Of a stretch of DNA of 14,943 nt, positions 5,403 through 13,031 are shown in pieces (the stretch's first letter is position 1; the number at the start of each line of letters is the position of its first letter). The position numbers were made by a program, and so were the translations under genes. The stretch spans positions 1 to 14,943 of the forward strand of contig JAITOJ010000104.1 in assembly GCA_031290005.1 (NCBI GenBank), in the 5' to 3' direction. This DNA is from Treponema sp. (GTDB lineage: Bacteria; Spirochaetota; Spirochaetia; Treponematales; Treponemataceae). The notes under the pieces are model-generated. The model was not told where the DNA came from. It saw only the letters and a program-made list of their open reading frames with translations, and made no database searches.

Positions 5403-6650
5403 ATGATTGCACGAAACAAGGCTTTTGCCAATCTGACCGCCGGGTATCTGTTCCCGGAAATCACCAAACGCCGGAAGGCCTATGCGGCATCCCATCGGGA
5501 CAAAAAAATTATCAGCCTGGGCATAGGGAACACCACCGAACCCCTGACGCCCCACATCGCGGCCGCCCTGGCCGGCTGCGCCAGAGACTTGGGGACACCG
5601 GAAGGCTATTCCGGTTATGGGGACGAGCAGGGCATGGCCGCCCTGCGGGAAAAAATCGCCCAAACCCTCTATCCGGGCCTGGCGGCCTCTGAGGAAATTT
5701 TTATTTCCGACGGGGCCAAGTGCGACATTGCGCGCCTCCAACTGCTCTTTGGCCCAGAGACGTCCGTGGCCGTGCAGGACCCGGCCTATCCGGTCTATGT
5801 GGACGGCTCGGTGATTGCGGGCGCCGCGGGGGGCGCGAAGCCGGGCCAGACCGGGTATGAGGGCATCACCTATATGCCCTGCACCAGGGAAAACGGCTTT
5901 TTCCCTGATTTATCCGTGGTAAAACCAGACAGCCTGATATATTTTTGTTCCCCCAATAATCCCACCGGCGCAGTCTCAACCAAAGCGGAGCTGCAAACGC
6001 TGGTTGACGCTGCCCGCCGCCGGGGCTGCATCATCGTATTTGACGCCGCCTATTCCGCCTTTATCCGGGACAAAGCCCTGCCAAAAACAATTTTCGAGAT
6101 TGAAGGGGCACGGGAATGCGCGGTTGAGGTTAATTCGTTTTCAAAACTGGCGGGCTTCACCGGAGTCCGGCTTGGCTGGTCGGTGGTTCCCAAAACGCTG
6201 CACTTCGCGGACGGAGAACCAGTCTGTCAGGACTGGAACCGGGTGATGACCACCCTGTTCAATGGGGCGTCAAACATCGCCCAGGCGGGCGGGCTTGCCG
6301 CTTTGGACGTCGAAGGTATGCGGGAAACCCGCAGCCTCGCGGATTATTACCTGAAGAACGCCGCAGTTGTGAAAAAGGCTCTGGAGGGAGATAATTTCAA
6401 AAGAGCGGGGGTGACAGTCTTTGGCGGGAGGAATTCCCCTTATTTGTGGGCGCGTTTTCCTGGGCAAAAAAGCTGGAATGTCTTTGACTGCCTGCTTGCG
6501 GACTGTTCGATTGTAACCACTCCCGGTTCCGGCTTCGGGCCTGCCGGGGAAAGCTATATCCGGTTCAGCGCCTTTGGACACCGCGCTGACGCCGAAGAAG
6601 CCGCGGGCCGGTTGGCGAATTTCGCACCTAAAAGCGCACCAGATAACTGA
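5403..6650 (+). CDS. dapL: LL-diaminopimelate aminotransferase
   Basis: This fold-type I PLP enzyme (415 aa; DapL is usually about 410) converts tetrahydrodipicolinate directly to LL-diaminopimelate for lysine and cell-wall synthesis, bypassing the DapD/DapC/DapE steps. Typical DapL features are LFPEITKRRKAY (16-27), the substrate loop ISLGIGNTTEPL (37-48), EGYSGYGDEQG (67-77), ISDGAKCDI (101-109), CSPNNPTGA (182-190), FDAAYSAF (213-220), the PLP lysine in SFSKLAGFTGVRLGW (K248) and the late phosphate/carboxylate Arg in SYIRFSAFG. The start has no ribosome site. The -10-like TAGCCT lies 6 nt upstream, so the mRNA may be leaderless. The stop lies 23 bp inside the end of the convergent outer-membrane protein gene. 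The family call is very secure. Confidence 0.95.
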   Translation: MIARNKAFANLTAGYLFPEITKRRKAYAASHRDKKIISLGIGNTTEPLTPHIAAALAGCARDLGTPEGYSGYGDEQGMAALREKIAQTLYPGLAASEEIFISDGAKCDIARLQLLFGPETSVAVQDPAYPVYVDGSVIAGAAGGAKPGQTGYEGITYMPCTRENGFFPDLSVVKPDSLIYFCSPNNPTGAVSTKAELQTLVDAARRRGCIIVFDAAYSAFIRDKALPKTIFEIEGARECAVEVNSFSKLAGFTGVRLGWSVVPKTLHFADGEPVCQDWNRVMTTLFNGASNIAQAGGLAALDVEGMRETRSLADYYLKNAAVVKKALEGDNFKRAGVTVFGGRNSPYLWARFPGQKSWNVFDCLLADCSIVTTPGSGFGPAGESYIRFSAFGHRADAEEAAGRLANFAPKSAPDN

Positions 6651-8103
6651 GCTGTATTTTGAGGCTCCCCACAATATCTGACTGGGGAGCCAGCGGGTTG
6701 CCTGCGGGTTGTGTAAAGGTAGGAACTGAAACATTGTTGGGAATATCGACTTTAAGCATAAAATTGAATATCCCATTGAACAGGTCCGCGGAAATAAACG
6801 GGGCAATCCGAACAGAAAATTGCGCTGGCTGAGCAGGATCGGGAACCAGCACCTTGCTTAAATGCTGCATAAGTCCTCCGGCAATCATTGCCCCTGCTTT
6901 TCCGGTGATATTGCCCATCCTGATATTCTTATAACCGGAGATTCCTCCTCCCAGAGAGGTTCCGGTACTGGCGCTTCCATCCGCGTTCAGACTTCCACCC
7001 TGGATATACAGCAAATTGTCAAAAACCGACAGAGAACTCTTTCTGTTATCCACAGCGCTATTTTTGGGAAGCACAAAAAGCGCAAGGCTGAAGTTCATCG
7101 TGCCTCCGGTGAATCTTGGTTCCAGAAGAAAATAAATAGTGTCAAAATCAAAAGGCATCGTCTGCCCCGTCGCATCAGTCTGCGTCGCCGCAGGGTCCCA
7201 GCCCCGCAGTCCGATTTGTAAAAGCGTCGAATTGGCAGTGGGATTGCCGAAAAGAAAGGATGCGCCCAAATTGAGGGCAAATCCCGGCGCGGGAGCCGCA
7301 GCCGGGTTTGCGGCGGCCACGTTTGCGGCGGCCGCCGCATTTGGCAAAGCGCCGCCGGCAGTGATGTCAAAAATACATTTTGTAAAAGCTCCGGCAAAGC
7401 GCAGGTCAATACTGGCCAGCCGGCTTGTATCGTTAGTTAAAAAATTGAGGTCTGCCGGGACGGACGCGTAGAGCGAAATCGCAAAAGGCGGGCCAAATCT
7501 CCAGGCAATCCCCAGTCCGAGTCCGTCAATGGCATACAGGGGCGTTCCTTTCTGATAAATCCGCCGCTGCATAAATACCGAGGAAACCGGGTCCGCGCCA
7601 AAATACTTTTGAAGGAAAACGTCGGTCCCTGGAGATTCAAACTCGCCGGCAAAAAGAGAAATATACCAATGCCAGATATCCCGGCGCAAATGGAACGTAA
7701 GAGAAACCTCCTCAAGAGTGAAACTGACCGGATTTGTTTTCGTCACAGTAGCCACAGCATTACCCTGGGCGTCCTGCCCGACAGCCCCAGTAACATCTGT
7801 TGTTTTTTCCTTGGTGATTCCAAAGGGGACAATATCTTCACCCAGAGCGGAAAAAGAAAACTTGGCGGAAGCGACTTTCCAAAAATCAATCTGCCCGTCA
7901 AAAAACAGGGCGCCGTCAAATTTAAGCTGAGTCGCCGTGTCCGCCGACGGCAGGGCTGCCGCCGCCAAGGGTTCATGGGAGTCGATACCGCCCCTGAACC
8001 ACATTTCTGTGTTTCCGTTGAAATTGGACAAAGCGAAAAGAAATCCCGGGCACGATAAGAGAAATACCAGTACAACGAATTTCAAAAATATACGTTTTTT
8101 CAC
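6628..8103 (-). CDS. Outer-membrane beta-barrel protein, hypothetical
   Basis: This 491-aa protein starts at GTG (8103-8101), 8 nt after the ribosome site GGGAG. It has a signal peptide: KKR, a hydrophobic core (FLKFVVLVFLLSCPGFLFA) and likely cleavage after about residue 25. The mature part is rich in alternating polar and aromatic or aliphatic residues, for example FSFSALGEDIVPFG and MNFSLALFVLP. It ends in a beta-strand with a terminal Phe, SLKIQLSYLVRF, the recognition signature for BAM-inserted barrels. Over roughly 7285-7350 it carries an Ala-rich stretch (NAAAAANVAAANPAAAPAPG) encoded by near-repeated GC-rich units, probably a surface loop or a periplasmic linker. I do not recognise a family. 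It could be a spirochete porin or channel. It diverges from galE across 114 bp and overlaps the dapL 3' end by 23 bp. Confidence 0.75.
   Translation of the reverse strand: MKKRIFLKFVVLVFLLSCPGFLFALSNFNGNTEMWFRGGIDSHEPLAAAALPSADTATQLKFDGALFFDGQIDFWKVASAKFSFSALGEDIVPFGITKEKTTDVTGAVGQDAQGNAVATVTKTNPVSFTLEEVSLTFHLRRDIWHWYISLFAGEFESPGTDVFLQKYFGADPVSSVFMQRRIYQKGTPLYAIDGLGLGIAWRFGPPFAISLYASVPADLNFLTNDTSRLASIDLRFAGAFTKCIFDITAGGALPNAAAAANVAAANPAAAPAPGFALNLGASFLFGNPTANSTLLQIGLRGWDPAATQTDATGQTMPFDFDTIYFLLEPRFTGGTMNFSLALFVLPKNSAVDNRKSSLSVFDNLLYIQGGSLNADGSASTGTSLGGGISGYKNIRMGNITGKAGAMIAGGLMQHLSKVLVPDPAQPAQFSVRIAPFISADLFNGIFNFMLKVDIPNNVSVPTFTQPAGNPLAPQSDIVGSLKIQLSYLVRF
6663..6691 (+). terminator. Hairpin downstream of dapL, inside the convergent gene
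   Basis: GGCTCCCCA (6663-6671) and TGGGGAGCC (6683-6691) form a perfect 9-bp GC-rich stem with an 11-nt loop, 12 nt after the dapL stop. There is no T-run on the plus strand. The same bases encode part of the C-terminal end of the outer-membrane protein. It may stabilise or end the dapL transcript without a separate terminator. Confidence 0.45.
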
Positions 8104-8182
8104 GACCCTAACTCCCTTACAGAGACTTTCTTATTTTTACTATCGGCATTTGAAAAAAAAACTGTAGAAAATATACGCTTCC

Positions 8183-8211
8183 TTGACTAAGGGCGCTGTT
8201 CCGGCTAGTAT
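8183..8211 (+). promoter_or_regulatory. Promoter of galE, 6 nt from the start codon
   Basis: TTGACT (8183-8188), a 17-bp spacer and TAGTAT (8206-8211) form a good housekeeping promoter. Only GCATCC separates the -10 from the ATG at 8218, so the expected transcription start is at or next to the A of ATG. No ribosome site is present. Confidence 0.75.
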
Positions 8212-8217
8212 GCATCC

Positions 8218-9198
8218 ATGAAAGTATTGGTAATCGGCGGCGCCGGATACATCGGCAGCCATGTGATAAAAGAATTGTTAAAAAGCGGGCACACGGTCAC
8301 GGTGTTTGACAATCTTTCTTCGGGCCTGCTGGAAAACCTGCTTCCTAAAAGCGATTTTATCCCAGGAAATATCCTGTATCCCGCTGACCTGGACGAAACG
8401 TTCCGCAAGGGTTTTGATGCCTTTGTGCATCTGGCGGCTTTCAAGGCAGCGGGGGAATCCATGCTCGTGCCGGAAAAATATTCGGCGAACAACATTACCG
8501 GCACGATTAACATCCTGAACAGCGCCCTTGCCCACGGGTGCCGGAACATGGTGTTTTCTTCCTCCGCCGCGGTCTACGGAAGCCCCCAATATCTGCCCAT
8601 CGACGAGGCTCACCCCCGGGAACCGGAAAACTACTACGGATTCACCAAGCTGGAAATTGAGCGCATCATGGACTGGTATCGCAGGCTCAAGGGCTTGAAC
8701 TATGCGGCCCTCAGGTATTTCAACGCCGCGGGCTATGACCCGGAAGGCGTCGTGCGCGGCCTGGAACAGAATCCCGCGAACCTCCTCCCGGTCATCATGG
8801 AAACCGCCTGCGGGATGCGGGAGCGGCTCCGGGTCTATGGGAACGACTACGACACCCGCGACGGCACTTGTATTCGGGACTATGTGCATGTGACAGACTT
8901 GGCCCGCGCCCATGTGAGCGCGCTGGAATACATTGCCGGCAAAAACGAAAGCCTCACCGTGAATTTGGGAAGCGAAACCGGCGTTACGGTGACGGAAATG
9001 CTTGAAGCTGCCCGGCGGATTACCAAGAGGCCGATCCCGGCGGATTACGTGGGGCGGCGGTCCGGCGATCCCGCCTGCCTGTACGCTACGTCGGCCTTGG
9101 CCCGGAAGACTCTCCTGTGGGAACCGCGCTATTCGGATGTGGATACCCTGGTGGCTACCACCTGGTCGGTGTATAAGGATAAAAACAATGAGCGGTGA
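8218..9198 (+). CDS. galE: UDP-glucose 4-epimerase
   Basis: This extended short-chain dehydrogenase/reductase (326 aa, usual GalE length about 330) interconverts UDP-glucose and UDP-galactose using bound NAD. It shows the NAD fold GGAGYIGSH (7-15), FDNLSSG (30-36), HLAAFKAAGES (71-81), the catalytic SSSAAVYGSP (114-123), Tyr140 and Lys144 in YYGFTK, LRYFNAAGYDPEG and CIRDYVHVTDLARAH. These are diagnostic of GalE rather than other sugar epimerases. UDP-galactose would feed glycolipid or surface glycan synthesis and could supply the nearby GT28 enzyme, but that link is inferred. The stop overlaps the start of the next gene by 11 nt, so the two are probably co-transcribed and translationally coupled. 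Confidence 0.93.
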   Translation: MKVLVIGGAGYIGSHVIKELLKSGHTVTVFDNLSSGLLENLLPKSDFIPGNILYPADLDETFRKGFDAFVHLAAFKAAGESMLVPEKYSANNITGTINILNSALAHGCRNMVFSSSAAVYGSPQYLPIDEAHPREPENYYGFTKLEIERIMDWYRRLKGLNYAALRYFNAAGYDPEGVVRGLEQNPANLLPVIMETACGMRERLRVYGNDYDTRDGTCIRDYVHVTDLARAHVSALEYIAGKNESLTVNLGSETGVTVTEMLEAARRITKRPIPADYVGRRSGDPACLYATSALARKTLLWEPRYSDVDTLVATTWSVYKDKNNER

Positions 9199-10420
9199 TT
9201 TTGATACCCTGGAAAAATGGATTGACTGCGCTGTGCCCCAAATGGCGGAACTGCAAAAACTGCTGACTTCCCATAAAGCCATTGCCCCGGAATCCGGGGG
9301 GGATGGGGAACTTGAAAAATGCCTGGCTCTGGAATCCTGGCTCAAATCCCGCGGCATTACCGCCCTTGAACGCCTCGACGCCCCGGATTCGCGGGTTTCC
9401 GGCGGCGTCCGGCCAAATCTGCTGGCAACCATTCCCGGCAAAGAGAAAACCGCCCTGTGGGTGATGGCCCACCTGGATGTGGTTCCTGAAGGGGAGCTCA
9501 GCCTCTGGACAGGGGACCCTTGGACAGTGCGGGAAAAAGACGGAAAACTCATTGGCCGGGGGGTTGAAGACAATCAGCAGGGACTGGTGTCCGCCGTGTT
9601 CGCCGCCCTGGCATTCTTAAAAACCGGCATTGTCCCCGAGCACACCATCAAACTGCTTTTTGTGGCTGATGAAGAAGTCGGTTCCGAATACGGCGTGAAG
9701 TATCTCCTGTCTCACCACGATTTGTTCCACACAGAAGACCTCATCATTGTTCCCGACGGCGGCGATCCCACAGGAGAAACCATCGAAACGGCGGAAAAAA
9801 ATCTGCTTTGGCTCAAAATTACGGTGACCGGGAAACAGTCCCACGGTTCACGGCCCGATTTGGGGAACAATGCCCATCTGGCGGGAGCGGCCCTTGCCCT
9901 GTCCCTGAACAATATGGAACGTTTTTTTGTCAACCGGGACGAACTCTTTGATCCGCCCTACTCTACTTTCCAGCCCACCAAAAAAGAAACCAATGTGCCG
10001 AACATCAATACCATTCCTGGGGAAGATGTGTTTTATATGGACTGCCGGATTCTGCCCTGCTATCCGCTTTCGGAAATATGGAAGGAAATTCAAAACCGGG
10101 TTATGGCAATCGAAGAAAAATATAACGTGAAGGCCGCGCTTTCCGAAGCCCAGGCCTCGGAGTCCCCAGCCACGCCCGTAACGTCCCCGGTGGTGGCCGC
10201 GCTCAAAGAGGCAATCAAAAAAGTGTACGCCGTGAACGCCCAGCCAGTTGGTATTGGCGGGGGTACGGTAGCGGCCCCGTTGCGCAGGCTGGGATTTAAC
10301 GCCGCGGTGTGGAGCCGGCTGGATGGCTGCGCCCATCAGCCGGACGAGTTTTGCAGGCTGGAAAATCTTGCGGGAGACGCAAAGGTATTCGCCGCCATTG
10401 CGGCAGAGGCTGAACAATAA
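9188..10420 (+). CDS. M20-family zinc metallopeptidase (dipeptidase/deacylase type)
   Basis: This 410-aa M20 protein has the full two-metal set: MAHLDVVPEG with zinc His95 and Asp97, LIGRGVEDNQQG with bridging Asp128, FVADEEVGSEYG with catalytic Glu162 and Glu163, IIVPDGG with Asp190, and the late zinc His383 in DGCAHQPDEF. GKQSHGSRPDLGNNA (215-229) marks the dimerisation (lid) domain. M20 members include DapE, ArgE and dipeptidases. With a DapL route present in the same region, DapE function is not required, and the GRGVEDNQQG variant differs from the usual GRGAxDMKG of DapE. I therefore assign only the family. The ATG at 9188 overlaps galE and has AAGGA 8 nt upstream. A longer open frame from 9002 reads back inside galE and is not credible. 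Confidence 0.88.
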   Translation: MSGDFDTLEKWIDCAVPQMAELQKLLTSHKAIAPESGGDGELEKCLALESWLKSRGITALERLDAPDSRVSGGVRPNLLATIPGKEKTALWVMAHLDVVPEGELSLWTGDPWTVREKDGKLIGRGVEDNQQGLVSAVFAALAFLKTGIVPEHTIKLLFVADEEVGSEYGVKYLLSHHDLFHTEDLIIVPDGGDPTGETIETAEKNLLWLKITVTGKQSHGSRPDLGNNAHLAGAALALSLNNMERFFVNRDELFDPPYSTFQPTKKETNVPNINTIPGEDVFYMDCRILPCYPLSEIWKEIQNRVMAIEEKYNVKAALSEAQASESPATPVTSPVVAALKEAIKKVYAVNAQPVGIGGGTVAAPLRRLGFNAAVWSRLDGCAHQPDEFCRLENLAGDAKVFAAIAAEAEQ

Positions 10421-10476
10421 ACGCGTAAACTATAAAAATGGTCAACAGCGGTTTGTTTTTTTCCGATAGTGTATAC

Positions 10477-10983
10477 ATGGACAAACAAACCCAACAGCTT
10501 CTGGAAATCATCGCGGAACAGGCGGCTTTGCTGGATACTATCTTTGGATCCCAAAAAAAAATCCGTGAAGCGGTGAACGCTAAAAACTGGGAGCGCTTTG
10601 AGTGCGCCCTGTCGGAATATGACCGTCTTTCCGGTCAGTTCACGGCAAAAGAAACGGAACGGGCGCGGTTCTGCGCGAGTCTTTCCAGGCGCGGGATTGG
10701 CGGCGCCGGTTCCGGTGAAACAAACGATATGTTCGCCGTGCTTGATTGCATACCCTCCCAGTACCGGGAAAACGTGCGCGCCGCTTTTGCTCTGGTCAGG
10801 CGGAAACTGGCGGTATCCCGGATTGAAAACGCGGCGCTCAACGAATATCTGAAAATCACCCAAAACTTTTTGCAGGGAGTGTTTACCACCCTGACGGAAA
10901 CCCGGAGCAACAAGGTGTATTCCCGCACGGGGGGTATTGTGCGCGCCCAGCCCGAACGGCTGGTGCTGGACAGATTATTGTAG
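10477..10983 (+). CDS. flgN: FlgN-like flagellar hook-filament chaperone
   Basis: This 168-aa, mostly helical protein has an N-terminal helix of FlgN type (MDKQTQQLLEIIAEQAALLD), a pairing motif (SEYDRLSGQFTAKETERAR), a second long helix (VRRKLAVSRIENAALNEYLK) and a C-terminal tail, VYSRTGG...LVLDRLL. FlgN binds FlgK and FlgL in the cytoplasm and delivers them to the flagellar export gate. No flgK or flgL lies next to it here, which is unusual. I chose the ATG at 10477 because the frame from 10438 adds a segment unlike FlgN. Neither start has a ribosome site. TAGTGT (10467-10472) is -10-like and lies 4 nt before the ATG, but I find no good -35. The gene ends 1 nt before the convergent rsgA stop. 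Family assignment is moderate because FlgN proteins are weakly conserved. Confidence 0.6.
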   Translation: MDKQTQQLLEIIAEQAALLDTIFGSQKKIREAVNAKNWERFECALSEYDRLSGQFTAKETERARFCASLSRRGIGGAGSGETNDMFAVLDCIPSQYRENVRAAFALVRRKLAVSRIENAALNEYLKITQNFLQGVFTTLTETRSNKVYSRTGGIVRAQPERLVLDRLL

Positions 10984-10984
10984 G

Positions 10985-11929
10985 TCAGTCGCCCCAATCG
11001 CCGGTTTCAAGCCCCGCATACATCCTGCGCCAGCTTTCATAACGTTCTTTGTCCAGCCTTCCCGCTTTCAGGGCTTCAAGGACTGCGCACCCCGTCTCAA
11101 CCGTATGGGAGCAGGAAAGGCCGAAGGCACATTGTCCAGCCAAAGGCCGCATTTCCGGGAAATACCAGGCCAGTTCTCCAGGCTCAATGCCAAAGGGAAT
11201 AAACCGCCTGACCCCCGGGGTGTCGATAATTGCCATATCCCCCAAGCGGAGCAGGACGCCCTTTGAGGTGGTATGGTTCCCCCGGTTATATTTTTCTGAA
11301 AGCTTCCCGGTTTTCTGGGAGCGCGCCGTACCCAGGGCGTTAATCAGGCTTGACTTCCCCACCCCGGACTGCCCGGCGAATACCGAAAGTTTGCCGGACA
11401 GAATCTCCTTTAACTCCGCAAGGCCCGCGCCTGACTTTGCGGACGCGCGGAGCGTCCGGTAACCCAGGGATTGCCAAAGGGAAAGCCGCTCCTCCATCCC
11501 GGCAGAAAAAGGCAGGTCGCATTTGTTTGACGCTATGAGGGGGGTGACGCCGTCGTGTTCGGCCTGAACCAGAGCGCGGTCGATAAAACGGGGGCGGAAC
11601 GGCGGCTCATCCGGCGTGGTGACCAGCACAACGTAATCCACATTTGCGGCCAGAATCTGGGGCGCGCGGCCCTTGAGATTCCAGCGGACAAAGGCGTTTT
11701 TCCGGGGACGAAGAGCACGTATCTGAGCCTGAAAATCATCCGGAGAGGCGGACTCGATGTCCACCGTGTCTCCCGGCGCCAGGGGGTTGTAGTATCCCGT
11801 GGTGTTTCCCCCGCTGTCTTTCAGCTTTTTGCCCTTGATTGAGCAGCGCCGTATAATACCATCGGAGCATTCCACGTCAAACACGTTGTTGGAGCCGCAC
11901 AACACCATGCCGGCCGCGACTATGCTCAT
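10985..11929 (-). CDS. rsgA: Ribosome small subunit-dependent GTPase A
   Basis: This circularly permuted GTPase (314 aa) helps late 30S ribosome maturation. An N-terminal OB-fold (about 1-75) precedes the GTPase domain in permuted order: NKCD (135-138, G4), then the P-loop GQSGVGKSS (186-194, G1), then DTPG (236-239, G3). The C-terminal zinc region has Cys267, Cys273, His275 and Cys281. The first two cysteines are separated by five residues (CAFGLSC), one more than the four I expect from family members such as the E. coli and Bacillus proteins. It overlaps the upstream trpS by 4 nt (ATGA), which indicates translational coupling. No terminator is possible between it and flgN, since the two stops are 1 nt apart. 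Confidence 0.93.
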   Translation of the reverse strand: MSIVAAGMVLCGSNNVFDVECSDGIIRRCSIKGKKLKDSGGNTTGYYNPLAPGDTVDIESASPDDFQAQIRALRPRKNAFVRWNLKGRAPQILAANVDYVVLVTTPDEPPFRPRFIDRALVQAEHDGVTPLIASNKCDLPFSAGMEERLSLWQSLGYRTLRASAKSGAGLAELKEILSGKLSVFAGQSGVGKSSLINALGTARSQKTGKLSEKYNRGNHTTSKGVLLRLGDMAIIDTPGVRRFIPFGIEPGELAWYFPEMRPLAGQCAFGLSCSHTVETGCAVLEALKAGRLDKERYESWRRMYAGLETGDWGD

Positions 11930-12987
11930 ATTTCCATATTCATCGCCCGCCGCACTTCCGTGAGCGTGGCAACGGCAGCGGCGCGGGCGCGGTCAACTCC
12001 GTCCCGGAGCACCTGGCGGATATACGCGCTTTCTTTTTCCAGCCGCGCCCGTTCCGTGCGGAGGGGGCGGAGCTTTTCGTTCAACGCTTCCGTGAGAACG
12101 GCCTTGAGCGCCCCCGCGCCCTTATCCGCGATGCGATCCGCGATGCGCTCCGGCGTCTCGCCGGTGGAAAGGGAAACCAGCAGGAGCAGGTTCGCCACTT
12201 CCGGGCGGTTTGCCGGATCCCAGGTGATGTTCCGGTCCGCGTCGGTTTTGGCTTTTTTGATGAGCCCGGCGGTTTCGTCTTCCGTGGCGGAAAGGAAAAT
12301 CGCGTTGTTCCTGCTCTTGCTCATCTTCTGGCTGCCGTCCAGCCCCAAAATGACGGGGCTTTGGCTCAGGAGGGCGAAGGGTTCGGGAAACACAGGGCTT
12401 TGCGGGGAAAACTTCTCGTTAAACCGCCGGGCAATCAGGCGGGTCATTTCCAGGTGGGGGAGCTGGTCTTTGCCCACCGGCACCACGTCGCCCTTGCAAA
12501 AAAGGATGTCGCAGGCCTGGTGCACCGGGTAGGTGTACATTCCGGCGTTCACGGACTGGAGGCCCGCGGCCGCGATTTCTTCCTTGACCGTGGGGTTGCG
12601 GTTCAGTTCCGCGCTGGTCACCAGGGTCAGAAAAGGCAGCATGAGCTGGTTCAGTTCCGGGATGTAACTATGGGGGAAAATCACGCAGTTGTCCCCCGGA
12701 ACCAGCCCCGCGGCCAGATACTCTATGACAAGCTGCTTCGTGTTCTGGGAGATTTCGCTGAAAGCGTCGTGGTCGGTGAGCACCTGATAGTCGGCGATGA
12801 CGATGTACGTCTTGACGCCCAGGCGGGCCAGGCGCACCCGGTTCAGCAGGGAGCCGAAATAGTGGCCGACGTGGAGCCGCCCGGTGGGCCGGTCGCCGGT
12901 AAGCAGGCAGTGCTGTTCAGGGCGGGCTTGAATGTCCGCTTCCAGCCTTTGGCTCAGGCACAGTGATTTTTCATAGGTGTCGCTCAT
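11926..12987 (-). CDS. trpS: Tryptophanyl-tRNA synthetase
   Basis: This class Ic aminoacyl-tRNA synthetase (353 aa) charges tRNA-Trp. It shows TGDRPTGRLHVGHYFGSL (30-47) with the HIGH-type motif HVGH, the Trp-pocket region YTYPVHQACDILF (151-163), VGKDQLPHLE (171-180) and KMSKS (221-225) with GLDGSQ before it. The ATG at 12987 is preceded by GAGAGGACTTGTC, a usable ribosome site. It lies 44 nt downstream of the membrane protein gene and overlaps rsgA by 4 nt, so the three probably form one operon. The N-terminal extension of about 25 residues before the first motif is a little long. Confidence 0.95.
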   Translation of the reverse strand: MSDTYEKSLCLSQRLEADIQARPEQHCLLTGDRPTGRLHVGHYFGSLLNRVRLARLGVKTYIVIADYQVLTDHDAFSEISQNTKQLVIEYLAAGLVPGDNCVIFPHSYIPELNQLMLPFLTLVTSAELNRNPTVKEEIAAAGLQSVNAGMYTYPVHQACDILFCKGDVVPVGKDQLPHLEMTRLIARRFNEKFSPQSPVFPEPFALLSQSPVILGLDGSQKMSKSRNNAIFLSATEDETAGLIKKAKTDADRNITWDPANRPEVANLLLLVSLSTGETPERIADRIADKGAGALKAVLTEALNEKLRPLRTERARLEKESAYIRQVLRDGVDRARAAAVATLTEVRRAMNMEI

Positions 12988-13031
12988 GACAAGTCCTCTC
13001 TATCGTTCGTTAATTTTTCGTTCATCCTTCG

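Noticed and set aside
9002..9187. N-terminal extension of the M20 peptidase from an upstream ATG
   Set aside because: The extension lies wholly inside galE in another frame and looks like antisense-style noise. The ATG at 9188 has a ribosome site and gives the usual M20 length.
10947..10963. Hairpin CCAGCC/GGCTGG near the flgN-rsgA junction as a bidirectional terminator
   Set aside because: It is only 6 bp, lies inside the flgN coding sequence and has no T-run on either strand.
12361..12966. Plus-strand open frame of 201 codons opposite trpS
   Set aside because: It is a shadow of trpS with no domain. The minus strand encodes a complete tryptophanyl-tRNA synthetase.
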